Shown: piece after piece, positions 56,500-64,000 of the stretch
How positions within the stretch are numbered: position 1 is the stretch's first letter
Layout: every line of letters starts with the position of its first letter
Assembly (NCBI GenBank): GCA_027532775.1
Contig: JAPZTO010000002.1
Location: 1-64,000 of the forward strand
Reading direction: 5' to 3'
DNA: 64,000 nt
DNA from: Beijerinckiaceae bacterium
GTDB taxonomy: Bacteria > Pseudomonadota > Alphaproteobacteria > Rhizobiales > Beijerinckiaceae
The notes under the pieces: model-generated
The model's database searches: none
The model's input: the letters and a program-made list of their open reading frames with translations, nothing else
Told to the model about the DNA's origin: nothing
Made by a program: the position numbers and the translations under genes

Positions 56500-56864
56500 C
56501 CGCGACCCTTGCGGCCCTCGAGCACTGGAGCGGCGGGCTCTGGCCCTATCTCGTGGTGATCCTGTTCGGCTTCCTGCCGAGCGAGATCTGGCGCTGGGCC
56601 TCGGTTTTCCTTGTCCGGGGCCTGTCCGAGGATGCGGAGATCCTCGTCTGGGTGCGGGCGGTGGCCACAGCCCTGCTGGCCGGCGTAGTGGCGAAGCTGC
56701 TGCTGGTGCCCTCAGGGGCGCTGGCGGTGGTGCCGGTCTTCTGGCGCTGGGGCGCGCTCGGCGCCGGCATCCTCGCATTCTTCATTTTCCGCAAATCGAT
56801 GCTGGCCGGAGTCATCATCGGCGAGGCGGTGCTGATCGGCGCTGCCCTGCTCGCCGCCGGGTGA
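56496..56864 (+). CDS. azlD: AzlD-family small transport subunit
   Basis: The 122 residues have four spans with VILFGFLPSEIWRWASVFLV, the AzlD signature. It is the partner of the upstream AzlC. Its stop codon abuts the stop of the minus-strand gene at 56865 with no base between. Confidence 0.85.
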   Translation: MTATLAALEHWSGGLWPYLVVILFGFLPSEIWRWASVFLVRGLSEDAEILVWVRAVATALLAGVVAKLLLVPSGALAVVPVFWRWGALGAGILAFFIFRKSMLAGVIIGEAVLIGAALLAAG

Positions 56865-57296
56865 TCAGGGCGGCGTCGGGATCTGGAGCAGCTTGCGCAG
56901 CGAACGCCCGTCGCGGTTGCGGATCTCGGTGATCAGCCAGGGGCCGGAGGCGCGGTCGAACAGGAATTCGACCTCACCGGGCTCGCCTTTCTCGCGGAAG
57001 CGCAACACAAGGCGGGCACGCTGGTGGTCGATGCGCTGCGACCAGCCGGTTTCTGGCTGCTCCATCCGGTTTTCCGGGTTCCGCATCACCACGTCGCCAT
57101 CGATGTCGGCCCGGGCGAGGGCCGCGCGAAGGCGGTCGACCAAAGGCAGGCTTGCCGGATCCGGCGGCTGGCCAAGCGTGTAGCGCCAGGCGATCAGCCG
57201 GACGATCTCGCGCGGTTCATCCCGCGGTTCCTGCGCTTGTGCCGGCGCGCAAAGCGCCATGAGGCCGGCAAGCAGGAGGGGCTTGCGAAGGCTCAC
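56865..57296 (-). CDS. Hypothetical exported protein
   Basis: The 143 residues have a signal peptide to ~21 (LLLAGLMALCAPAQAQ) and a small alpha/beta domain (DRLRAALARADIDGDVVMRN, ARLVLRFREKGEPGEVEFLF, SGPWLITEIRNRDG) like those of lumenal or periplasmic DUF3828-type proteins. The call to that family is tentative. ATGA overlap with the HIT gene upstream. Confidence 0.65.
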   Translation of the reverse strand: MSLRKPLLLAGLMALCAPAQAQEPRDEPREIVRLIAWRYTLGQPPDPASLPLVDRLRAALARADIDGDVVMRNPENRMEQPETGWSQRIDHQRARLVLRFREKGEPGEVEFLFDRASGPWLITEIRNRDGRSLRKLLQIPTPP

Positions 57297-57715
57297 TGGC
57301 CGAGAGCAGCCCGGATGCGCGCGGCCTGTTCGGCCAGCACGGCCATATCGCCGCGCGGGGCGGGATGGGGCGTCATGCGCTGGTCTTCCCAGCGCGGCAG
57401 GACATGGAAATGCAGGTGGAAGACTTCCTGCCCGCCGGCGGCTTCCGAGAATTGCTGCAGGGTGATGCCCTCGGCGCCGAGTGCCTGCTTCGCCGCCAGC
57501 GCGATGCGCTGCACGCGACGGATCAGCGCGGCGAGATCATCCGGAGCGATATCGAGCAGGTTCCGCGCCGGGGCCTTGGGAATGACCAGCAGATGCCCGG
57601 GCGAACGGGGCATGATGTCCATGAAGGAGAGCACAGCCTCATCCTCGAAAACCTTGTGGCAGGGGATTTCCCCCCGCAGGATCTTCGCGAAGATGTTGTC
57701 GGGGTCATAAGACAT
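57293..57715 (-). CDS. HIT-family hydrolase
   Basis: The product is 140 residues from ATG 57715. FAKILRGEIPCHKVFEDEAV, PRSPGHLLVIPK and the histidine triad FHLHFHVLPRWED are diagnostic. HIT proteins cleave nucleoside phosphoramidates or AMP-conjugates. It is the first gene of a two-gene minus-strand unit. Confidence 0.92.
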   Translation of the reverse strand: MSYDPDNIFAKILRGEIPCHKVFEDEAVLSFMDIMPRSPGHLLVIPKAPARNLLDIAPDDLAALIRRVQRIALAAKQALGAEGITLQQFSEAAGGQEVFHLHFHVLPRWEDQRMTPHPAPRGDMAVLAEQAARIRAALGQ

Positions 57716-57798
57716 GGTCACGTCCTGATCATTCTTGCGGGCTGACGACGAAAAAGGGCGGCCGAAGCCGCCCTTGAACCGGTCGTTCCGCCTGGGGC

Positions 57799-58140
57799 TT
57801 ACCAATAGCGGCGGCGGCGGACGTAGTAAACGCGGCGGCGCGGCCGGACATAGACGACGCGGCGGCGGACCGGGCGATAATAGACGACGCGGCGGCGGAC
57901 CGGGCGGCGATAATAGTAATACTGGGTCTGCTCGGATTCCGGCAGCTCGCTGTCCGGGGCCATATCCTGCAGGCCGGCGGGTTCGGCTTCCGGCAGGGCA
58001 CCTTCCGGCTTCAGGGCGGGGGCCGCTTCGGCGGCGGTCGGAGCCATCAGGGCAGTGGCTCCGGCAGCAACGACGGCAAAGCCGAACAGCGCCTTCAGGG
58101 CGCCTCGGCGGTCGAGACGGGATTTTTCGGTCTGTTCCAT
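57799..58140 (-). CDS. Tat-leader protein with Tyr/Arg-repeat tail
   Basis: The 113 residues begin with a twin-arginine leader (DRRGALKALFGFAVVAAGAT), then an acidic Pro/Glu region, and a tail of repeated PVRRRVVYY/RPRRRVYY blocks that is almost only Tyr, Arg and Val. Similar tails are seen in small exported proteins of Hyphomicrobiales. Function unknown; a surface or nucleic-acid binding role is possible. The repeated codons form DNA repeats at 57830-57910. Confidence 0.75.
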   Translation of the reverse strand: MEQTEKSRLDRRGALKALFGFAVVAAGATALMAPTAAEAAPALKPEGALPEAEPAGLQDMAPDSELPESEQTQYYYYRRPVRRRVVYYRPVRRRVVYVRPRRRVYYVRRRRYW

Positions 58141-58319
58141 GGTCTTTCCTTCTCCTGCTCTTTCGCCGCCACCCGATGGCGAAGGTTCTCAGCATCAGCA
58201 TGTTCAGTCTGCGCCGATGAATGCAGGCTGACAATGCGCCGGATCAAACAGGGTGAATGTGCGCGATCGCACATCGATTGATTTCCACAAGGAACGGCCG
58301 CCTCCGGGGCGCCCGGCTT

Positions 58320-59672
58320 TCAGCCTGGCCCCGTGCCGCGACGGAAGGGCGTGAAGGCTTCCAGTTCGTCCTGCGCCTGATCGACATGGCGCCGCTCGCG
58401 GCGGAGATAGTCCGCCACCGCGCGGGCAAGCCCGGCATCGGCGAAACGATGGGCGGACCAGGTTTTGACCGGCCTGTAGCCTCGCATCAGCTTGTGCTCG
58501 CCCTGGGCGCCGGCCTCGACCCGCCGGAGGCCATGGGCCAGCGCGAAGTCGATCGCCTGATAGTAGCACAGCTCGAAATGCAGGAAGGGGTGATGCTCGA
58601 TGGCGCCCCAGTTCCGGCCATAGAGCGTGTTGCCGCCGATGAAGTTCAGCGCGCCGGCGATGTAGCGCCCGGCCCGCTTCGCCATGACCAGCAGGATACG
58701 GTTGGGCATGGTTTCGTGGATCCGGCTGAAAAACGCCCGGGTCAGATAGGGCGTGCCCCATTTCCGGCTGCCGGTATCCATGTAGAAGGCGAAAAAGGCG
58801 TCCCAATGGGCTTCCGTCAGCGACGGCCCCGTCAGCCATTCGACCGTGATGCCCTCGGCCAAAGCCTCGCGGCGCTCGCGTTTCAGGACCTTGCGCTTGC
58901 GCGAGGCGAGATCGGCGAGGAAATCGTCGAAGGCGGCATAACCGGTATTGAAGAAGTGGAATTGCTGGTCCGACCGCAGCAGGTAGCCTGCCGCTTCGAA
59001 GCGCGCCCGGTCCGGAGGGGTGAGGAAGGTGGCATGGATCGAGGAGCCCTCGATCCGGCCGAGCAATGTGTCGAGACCGCCCGTCAGCGCGGCGGTTACG
59101 GGTGCTTCCGGGGCGTCGGGTGCGAGAAGGATCTTGCGTGCGGTGGCCGGCGTGAAGGGAACCGAGATCTGAAGCTTGGGATAATACTGCCCGCCGGCGC
59201 GGTGATAGGCCTCGGCAAAGGCATGGTCGAAGACATATTCGCCGCGCGAATGGGCCTTGGCATAGAGTGGCATCGCACCGACCGGACGGTTGCCGGAATC
59301 CCGGACCAGCAGGTGGAGCGGGGTCCAGCCCGTGCGGCCGCCGACCGAACCGGATTCCTCCAGAGCGCTGAGAAAGGCGTGGGAAATGAAGGGGTTATCC
59401 GGGTCTATCTCAGAAGCGGATTCCGGAAGTTCAGGCAGGGATTCCGTTTCTTCCGGTGATGAGTCCGGCGCTTGCAACGCCGATTCAGTTTGCTCGACTT
59501 CCGATTCCGCGGGCGCTTCCGAGCCGGATTCCGCAGCAGCGCCTAACGCGTTGACCACGCAGCTCTTTTCCGCTGCGCGCAGCCCAAGGGCCAACCGGTC
59601 CCATTCAGGAGCCGGCACTTCGGACAGGCTGGTCAGCACCTCGATGGCGAGGCGGGGCGGCGTCGGTGTCAT
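58320..59672 (-). CDS. DUF482 / GNAT-fold acyltransferase with acidic insert
   Basis: The product is 450 residues from ATG 59672. The DNPFISHAFLSALEESGSVG entry, SRKRKVLKRERREAL, FYMDTGSRKWGTPYL and GFCYYQ-type end (HFELCYYQAIDFALAHGL) are DUF482 features, a GNAT family thought to act on peptidoglycan precursors or lipids. Between ~48 and 95 lies a Glu/Ser-rich insert not expected in the family. It is the last gene of a three-gene operon. Confidence 0.82.
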   Translation of the reverse strand: MTPTPPRLAIEVLTSLSEVPAPEWDRLALGLRAAEKSCVVNALGAAAESGSEAPAESEVEQTESALQAPDSSPEETESLPELPESASEIDPDNPFISHAFLSALEESGSVGGRTGWTPLHLLVRDSGNRPVGAMPLYAKAHSRGEYVFDHAFAEAYHRAGGQYYPKLQISVPFTPATARKILLAPDAPEAPVTAALTGGLDTLLGRIEGSSIHATFLTPPDRARFEAAGYLLRSDQQFHFFNTGYAAFDDFLADLASRKRKVLKRERREALAEGITVEWLTGPSLTEAHWDAFFAFYMDTGSRKWGTPYLTRAFFSRIHETMPNRILLVMAKRAGRYIAGALNFIGGNTLYGRNWGAIEHHPFLHFELCYYQAIDFALAHGLRRVEAGAQGEHKLMRGYRPVKTWSAHRFADAGLARAVADYLRRERRHVDQAQDELEAFTPFRRGTGPG

Positions 59673-59721
59673 GCGTCTCCATGTAACGCCCGGGCGCCCC
59701 GAACCAAGGGGCCGGGTTGCG

Positions 59722-60480
59722 TCAGGCCGGGATAAAGCCCTCGAAGACGATCTGGTCGACATGCGGGCGCAGGCGGTCCGCCGTTGCCTGGTCGCGTACC
59801 GTCCAGCTCATCAGCGGCAGGCCGAGCCCGTACCGGCTGAGGAATGGCGCGGCGCTGGGAATCGAACCCTGATTCCAGGACACGAAATCCGGCTGCGACT
59901 CGGGGAGGTGGAGGAGATTGGCCAGCCGGAAGCGGCCGGCCTCGTCGAGCCCGGCCTCGGGATCGTCATAGGACGGGGTCGCGACAATGCCGAGCGGAAC
60001 CTGCGCGCCGGCCTTGCGCAGGGCTACCAGCACATCGGGGTCGAAGGATTTCAGCACCACGGGGCCGGCATAGCTCCGGAGGGCGGCCAAAGCCGCCCGG
60101 GCCAGCCTGTCATCGCCATTGAAGCGGCTCTTGACCTCGATCACCAGTGGCACCTTTCCGGCGACCAGCGCCAGCAGGGCGGCGAGCGTCTCGATGCCAT
60201 GATCGCCCCGGCGGAAGGGAATTGCGGCGAGGGCGACGGCCGGACGGGCATCGACCCGGCCGGATTCGACGGTCAGCCGGTCCAGCGTGAAGTCATGGAA
60301 GACTATAGCCTCGCCATCCACGCTGAGCTGGATGTCGCATTCGATGCCATAGCCTGCCTCGACAGCCGCGACGAAGGCTGCCCGCGTGTTCTCGAGCCGC
60401 CCGGCCGCCGCATCATGGAAACCCCGATGGGCGATCGGGCGGTCGAGAAATCCAGCGGGAAGGGGCAGGGGCGTGTACAT
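59722..60480 (-). CDS. Glycerophosphodiester phosphodiesterase
   Basis: The product is 252 residues. AHRGFHDAAAGRLENT (catalytic His and Glu), ECDIQLSVDG (metal site), FHDFTLDRLT (second His) and IEVKSRF are the GDPD signature. It hydrolyses glycerophosphodiesters to sn-glycerol 3-phosphate. No signal peptide. Its start overlaps the RidA stop by one base. Confidence 0.92.
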   Translation of the reverse strand: MYTPLPLPAGFLDRPIAHRGFHDAAAGRLENTRAAFVAAVEAGYGIECDIQLSVDGEAIVFHDFTLDRLTVESGRVDARPAVALAAIPFRRGDHGIETLAALLALVAGKVPLVIEVKSRFNGDDRLARAALAALRSYAGPVVLKSFDPDVLVALRKAGAQVPLGIVATPSYDDPEAGLDEAGRFRLANLLHLPESQPDFVSWNQGSIPSAAPFLSRYGLGLPLMSWTVRDQATADRLRPHVDQIVFEGFIPA

Positions 60481-60950
60481 CAGGCGATCTCGAACATGCC
60501 CTCGACCTCGACGGCGCAGTCGAGCGGAAGCACGGGCACGCCGATCGTCGAGCGGGCATGCTTGCCGGCTTCGCCAAGCGCCTCGACCATCAGGTCAGAG
60601 GCGCCGTTCATCACCTGCGGCAACGGAATGAAATCCGGCGTCGCCGCGATGAAGCCACCGAGACGGAGGCACCCGCGCAGGCGGTCCAGCGAGCCGAGCG
60701 CCGCCTTGGCCTGGGCCAGAACGTTGATCGCGCAGAACCGCGCCGCCTCCACGCCGGCTTCCATCGTCACCGCGCCGCCGAGCTTGCCCTTGTGCCTGTC
60801 CGCCAGCTTGCCGTCCGGTCCGACGCAGACCTGGCCGGAAATGATCAACAAGGAGCCACTGATGCGCCAGGGCACATAATTCGCAACCGGCGGCACCGGG
60901 ACGGGCAGGACAATTCCAGCTTCGCGCAAACGATTTTCAATATCGGACAT
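60480..60950 (-). CDS. RidA/YjgF-family protein (long form)
   Basis: The product is 156 residues from ATG 60950 with AGAGG 6 nt upstream; the longer frame to 61109 is not used. LLIISGQVCVGPDGKL, AINVLAQAKAALGSLD and the MNGASDLMVEALGEAGKHARST to VGVPVLPLDCAVEVEG end fit the subgroup with an extra N-terminal helix. It is the first gene of the RidA-GDPD-DUF482 operon. Confidence 0.9.
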   Translation of the reverse strand: MSDIENRLREAGIVLPVPVPPVANYVPWRISGSLLIISGQVCVGPDGKLADRHKGKLGGAVTMEAGVEAARFCAINVLAQAKAALGSLDRLRGCLRLGGFIAATPDFIPLPQVMNGASDLMVEALGEAGKHARSTIGVPVLPLDCAVEVEGMFEIA

Positions 60951-61186
60951 GACAACCTCTATCTGGATGGCGGGCGGCGCGGGCTGAAGCCGGCCAGCCC
61001 GCTCCCCGATTATCGCAAGCGCGCGGGGAAGGGCAGGGGGGTGATCACGGGGATGTGTGAATTCCTGCCGGATTTTCGCCATCTCCGCACAATTCTCTCG
61101 CTGCGACAATGAAGCCGGCCGTCCGGAATTTCCTTGATCGGAACCCGCCGCGGCCTCACGCTGACAGCGCTCGAGGGAGACTGAAC

Positions 61187-62035
61187 TTGGAACGAATCAC
61201 GCCGCGCCTTCTCGCCGCTACTCTCCTTGCGCCGCTGCTGGTCGCTGCGCCTGCATTGGCCCAGAGCGTGCCGCCCGGCGGCATCCAGCTTCAGCCGCAT
61301 CGCATTGCCTACGAGATCAGCCTCGGTGCGCGGAGCGGATCGGCACTGACGGCAGCCTCCGGGCTGATGGCCCTCGAATTCACCGGCAACCGGTGCGATG
61401 GCTTCGTCACGAATTTCCGGCAGGCGACGATGCTGGCCGATTCGGACGGGCAGAGCCGGAATCTCGATTTCCGGGTCAATCTCTGGGAGGAGGGGGCCGG
61501 CAAGCGCTTCCGGTTCACTGTGAAGAACGATGTCAACGGCCAGACCACGCGCGATGCCGATGGCGAGGCGCAGCGTGTCCGGGATGGTTCTGTCTCGGTG
61601 GCGATGAAGAAGCCCCGCGGCAAGAAGGGCGATTTCGACGGCAACATCCTGTTCCCCTCGGCCATGATGATCCAGCTTGTCGAAGCAGCCCTGAAGGGCG
61701 AGCGCCGCTACGAGGCGCGGCTCTTCGACGGTTCCGAGGGCGGTGAAAAGGTGTTCGAGACCGTGGCCTCGATCGGGCCGCTTCTCGAGGGCGATCGCAA
61801 CCGCCGGCTGGAGCCCGCCCTGCAGGTTTCCAGCCTCGAGAAAGTGCCGCGCTGGCCGGTTTCCATGGCCTATTTCGATGGCGGCCCGGGCGATCGCGTG
61901 CCGGTCTACACGATGAAGAGCGTGACCTTCGCCAACGGCGTCGTCAGCGACCTCCTGTTCGAATTCCCCGAATTCTCGCTCGCCGCCAAGGCGGTGCGCT
62001 ACGAGCCGCTGCCGGAAGAGGCTTGCACGCGTTAA
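61187..62035 (+). CDS. eipB: Cell envelope integrity protein EipB (DUF1849)
   Basis: The product is 282 residues from TTG 61187, which has GAGGGAGA 8 nt upstream; ATG 61109 is in frame but would give an over-long leader. A signal peptide (RLLAATLLAPLLVAAPALAQ) precedes a domain with YEISLGARSGSALTAASGLM, FTGNRCDGF and ATFANGVVSDLLFEFPEF-type strands. EipB is a periplasmic envelope-integrity protein of alphaproteobacteria with a beta-spiral fold and a disulfide (Cys in RCDG and EACTR). Confidence 0.85.
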   Translation: MERITPRLLAATLLAPLLVAAPALAQSVPPGGIQLQPHRIAYEISLGARSGSALTAASGLMALEFTGNRCDGFVTNFRQATMLADSDGQSRNLDFRVNLWEEGAGKRFRFTVKNDVNGQTTRDADGEAQRVRDGSVSVAMKKPRGKKGDFDGNILFPSAMMIQLVEAALKGERRYEARLFDGSEGGEKVFETVASIGPLLEGDRNRRLEPALQVSSLEKVPRWPVSMAYFDGGPGDRVPVYTMKSVTFANGVVSDLLFEFPEFSLAAKAVRYEPLPEEACTR

Positions 62036-62046
62036 GGCTTGATCTT

Positions 62047-62346
62047 TCAGCGGAAATCGCCGGGGCCCGGTGCGGCTCCGGCCAGCTGGCGCTGCGCCGC
62101 GGCAATCCATTCAGGGCGGATCTGCCGGTTGGCGGCGAAGGCGAGAATCAGGCTCTCGTCCTGCCCGAGATAATCCAGAACGGAGGCCAGGAAGCCGGGA
62201 TTGGCAGCGGCCTCGCGCAGGCGTGCCGGGTCGATTCCCGTCAGTGCAAGAAAACGGCCGAGGCGCTCCATGTCCTCGGCGAGGAAACCCAGCGCGTCGA
62301 TGGCCAGAGCCTCCGCATCCGGTCCCTTGTTCTTCAGGCGCATCAT
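62047..62346 (-). CDS. DUF3572 protein
   Basis: The product is 99 residues from ATG 62346 with GGAG 6 nt upstream. ALGFLAEDMERLGRFLALTGIDPARLREAA and PGFLASVLDYLGQDESLILAFA are the DUF3572 pattern, a small helical protein of alphaproteobacteria, function unknown. Convergent with eipB. Confidence 0.85.
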   Translation of the reverse strand: MMRLKNKGPDAEALAIDALGFLAEDMERLGRFLALTGIDPARLREAAANPGFLASVLDYLGQDESLILAFAANRQIRPEWIAAAQRQLAGAAPGPGDFR

Positions 62347-62457
62347 CCGGGTCTCCTTGTCGAAAGGCGGGCCACCATCCGGTCGCGGCAAGCGACTTTA
62401 AACCATCTTTGCCGAAGGGGGGCGCGCCGGGGTAGCATCCCGGGCGGATTACAGATT

Positions 62458-62462
62458 GATTC
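62458..62462. promoter_or_regulatory. GANTC (CcrM) site upstream of divK
   Basis: A GATTC lies 81 nt before divK in a 196-nt intergenic region. CcrM methylation of such sites times cell-cycle gene expression in alphaproteobacteria. A single site can be chance. No clear CtrA box (TTAA-N7-TTAA) was found. Confidence 0.3.
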
Positions 62463-62542
62463 AGGGTTGCTGGCTAGGGTGAACACGAATTGGGCAGCCC
62501 TGTTTTCGGGCGGCCGGGGATTTCGGGTTCAGGCGGTCGGGG

Positions 62543-62908
62543 ATGAGCAAGAAAGTTCTGATCGTTGAGGATAACGACCTCAACATGAAGCTCTTCAACG
62601 ATCTGCTTGAAGCGCATGGCTATGCGACGCTCAAATCCAGGTCGGGCCTCGAAGGGCTCGAGCTGGCGCGTACGCATCGGCCCGACCTCATCCTGATGGA
62701 TATCCAGCTGCCGGAAGTGTCCGGCATCGATGTCATCAAACTCCTCAAGGAGGATGATGACATGCGGCCGATTCCTGTCATCGCCATCACGGCTTTTGCC
62801 ATGAAGGGCGACGAGGAGCGGATCCGCGAATCGGGCTGCGAGGGATATCTTTCGAAGCCCATCTCGGTCGCGAAGTTCATCGAGACCGTGCGAAGCTTTA
62901 TCGGGTAA
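62543..62908 (+). CDS. divK: Cell-cycle response regulator DivK
   Basis: The 121 residues form a single receiver domain: acidic pocket VEDND, phospho-acceptor Asp53 ([13 protein letters not shown]), the [14 protein letters not shown] switch and SKPIS Lys. DivK carries the cell-fate signal between the kinases PleC/DivJ and the CckA-CtrA pathway. It is followed by pleD after 14 nt, the classic alphaproteobacterial pair. Confidence 0.95.
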   Translation: MSKKVLIVEDNDLNMKLFNDLLEAHGYATLKSRSGLEGLELARTHRPDLILMDIQLPEVSGIDVIKLLKEDDDMRPIPVIAITAFAMKGDEERIRESGCEGYLSKPISVAKFIETVRSFIG

Positions 62909-62922
62909 GGGTTGGAATTGGC

Positions 62923-64000
62923 ATGACCGCACGCGTCCTGATCGTCGACGATGTGTTCGCGAATATCCGCCTGCTCGAAGCGCGGCTGACGGCCGAGTAC
63001 TTCACCGTGCTCACCGCCATGTCGGGCCCGCAGGCGCTGGATATCTGCGAGCGCGGCGAATGCGACGTCGTGCTGCTCGACGTGATGATGCCGGGCATGG
63101 ACGGCTATGAAGTCTGCCGCCGGTTGAAATCCGCCCCGCAGACCGCCCATCTCCCCGTGATCATGGTCACCGCGCTCGACAGCCCGTCCGATCGCCTGAC
63201 GGGGCTTCAGGCCGGCGCCGATGATTTCCTGACCAAGCCGATCAACGAACTCGCGCTGCTGACCCGCGTCCGCTCGCTCGTGCGGCTCAAGCACCTGACC
63301 GACGAATTGCGCGCCCGCGCGGCCGGCACCCAGGGCCTCGGCCTGCCGGACCCGCTTTCAATGGCGGCGGCGGAAGACGGGCAGAACGGCCGGATCCTGC
63401 TGGTGGAAGACCGCGCCAATGCCGCTGACCGCATGAGCGCCGCGCTGAAGCAGCATCATGTCGTCGAGATCGAGGCGCATCCCCAGAACGTCCTCCCGCA
63501 GGTGCAGGAAGGCGGCTACGATGTCGCGATCATCAGCCTCGGCCTCAACGAGGCCGATCCGCTGCGGCTGATCTCGCAGATCCGCTCGGACAATGCCTCG
63601 CGCAACCTGCCGATCCTCGTGCTTGCGGAGGCGATCAGCGATCCGCTGGTGACGCGGGCGATCGATATGGGCGTCAATGACTACCTGATCCGCCCGATCG
63701 ACCGAAACGAGCTGATCGCCCGGGTAACGACGCAGATCCGCAAGTGGCGCTATCAGGAGCGGCTGCGCGACAATCTCCGCGCCTCGATGGAGCTGGCCAT
63801 CGTCGACCCGCTGACGAAGCTGCATAACCGCCGCTATCTCCATACGCAGCTCCAGAGCTTGCTGGCCGATGATACGGCCCGCGGGGCCGCAGTGTCGCTG
63901 CTGGTCCTCGATCTCGATCACTTCAAGTCGATCAACGACCAGCATGGCCATGATGCCGGCGACGAGGTTTTGCGCGAATGTGCCGAACGCCTGCGGCAGG
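62923..64000 (+). CDS. pleD: Response regulator/diguanylate cyclase PleD (partial, cut by right edge)
   Basis: About 359 residues are present from ATG 62923. Receiver 1 has Asp53 (VVLLDVMMPGMDG) and KPINE. Receiver 2 (~150-270) has no phospho-acceptor (IISLGLNEADPL). A GGDEF domain begins at ~290 (AIVDPLTKLHNRRYL, LLVLDLDHFKSINDQHGH), and the window ends before the GGEEF signature. PleD makes cyclic di-GMP at the stalked-pole equivalent when phosphorylated. Confidence 0.93.
   Translation, partial: MTARVLIVDDVFANIRLLEARLTAEYFTVLTAMSGPQALDICERGECDVVLLDVMMPGMDGYEVCRRLKSAPQTAHLPVIMVTALDSPSDRLTGLQAGADDFLTKPINELALLTRVRSLVRLKHLTDELRARAAGTQGLGLPDPLSMAAAEDGQNGRILLVEDRANAADRMSAALKQHHVVEIEAHPQNVLPQVQEGGYDVAIISLGLNEADPLRLISQIRSDNASRNLPILVLAEAISDPLVTRAIDMGVNDYLIRPIDRNELIARVTTQIRKWRYQERLRDNLRASMELAIVDPLTKLHNRRYLHTQLQSLLADDTARGAAVSLLVLDLDHFKSINDQHGHDAGDEVLRECAERLRQ

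Noticed and set aside
63350-63730. Second receiver of PleD lost by mutation
   Set aside because: PleD proteins normally carry a degenerate second receiver that serves as dimerisation adaptor; this is expected.

Overview
The window is a high-GC, gene-dense chromosomal segment of an alphaproteobacterium, most likely Hyphomicrobiales (Rhizobiales). The evidence is an alphaproteobacterial S10-spc-alpha ribosomal cluster with adk directly after secY and no rpmJ, a divK-pleD pair, an ATP12-type F1 assembly chaperone, EipB, DUF1489 and DUF3572 proteins, a phasin, and a ClpS-ClpA pair. The genus cannot be named from the sequence alone.

Positions 1-14800 hold the end of tuf, then rpsJ to rpsQ (S10 block), rplN to secY-adk (spc block) and rpsM-rpsK-rpoA-rplQ (alpha block), all on the plus strand. 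Most spacers are under 40 nt. The few long spacers each carry a strong hairpin, and the rpsQ/rplN and adk/rpsM ones fall on the classical operon joints. A strong terminator closes the cluster after rplQ.

Positions 15000-27600 are housekeeping and quality-control genes: a Do-type protease, rarA, a Pr6Pr membrane protein, the fluoride channel crcB, an RluC/D-type pseudouridine synthase, a HAD phosphatase, an ATP12 chaperone, a membrane dipeptidase, lipB, an isolated FliN-like protein and tRNA-Leu(GAG). A row of three palindromes at an exact 22-bp period lies between crcB and a divergent Tat-leader protein. An unknown 136-residue gene has a leader with four hairpins and five ACAGG motifs.

Positions 27700-48200 contain mgtE, a GGDEF-EAL protein, a GH25 lipoprotein, a flippase with a CelD/BcsL-like acyltransferase, and a leucine-catabolism set: isovaleryl-CoA dehydrogenase plus methylcrotonyl-CoA carboxylase beta and alpha subunits. 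The beta and alpha genes lie 3.8 kb apart. Directly at the 3' end of the beta-subunit gene sits a 668-bp AT-richer unit bounded by a perfect 25-bp direct repeat that duplicates the last codons and stop of that gene. It holds one promoter, one unknown two-CxxC protein and a terminator-like palindrome. This is the most unusual object in the window.

Positions 48200-64000 carry a D,D-carboxypeptidase with a SPOR domain, a phasin with an operator-like direct repeat at its promoter, clpS-clpA, an exported MetX-like hydrolase, azlC-azlD, a HIT protein, a Tyr/Arg-repeat Tat-leader protein, a RidA-GDPD-DUF482 operon, EipB, DUF3572, and divK-pleD. The pleD gene is cut by the right edge.
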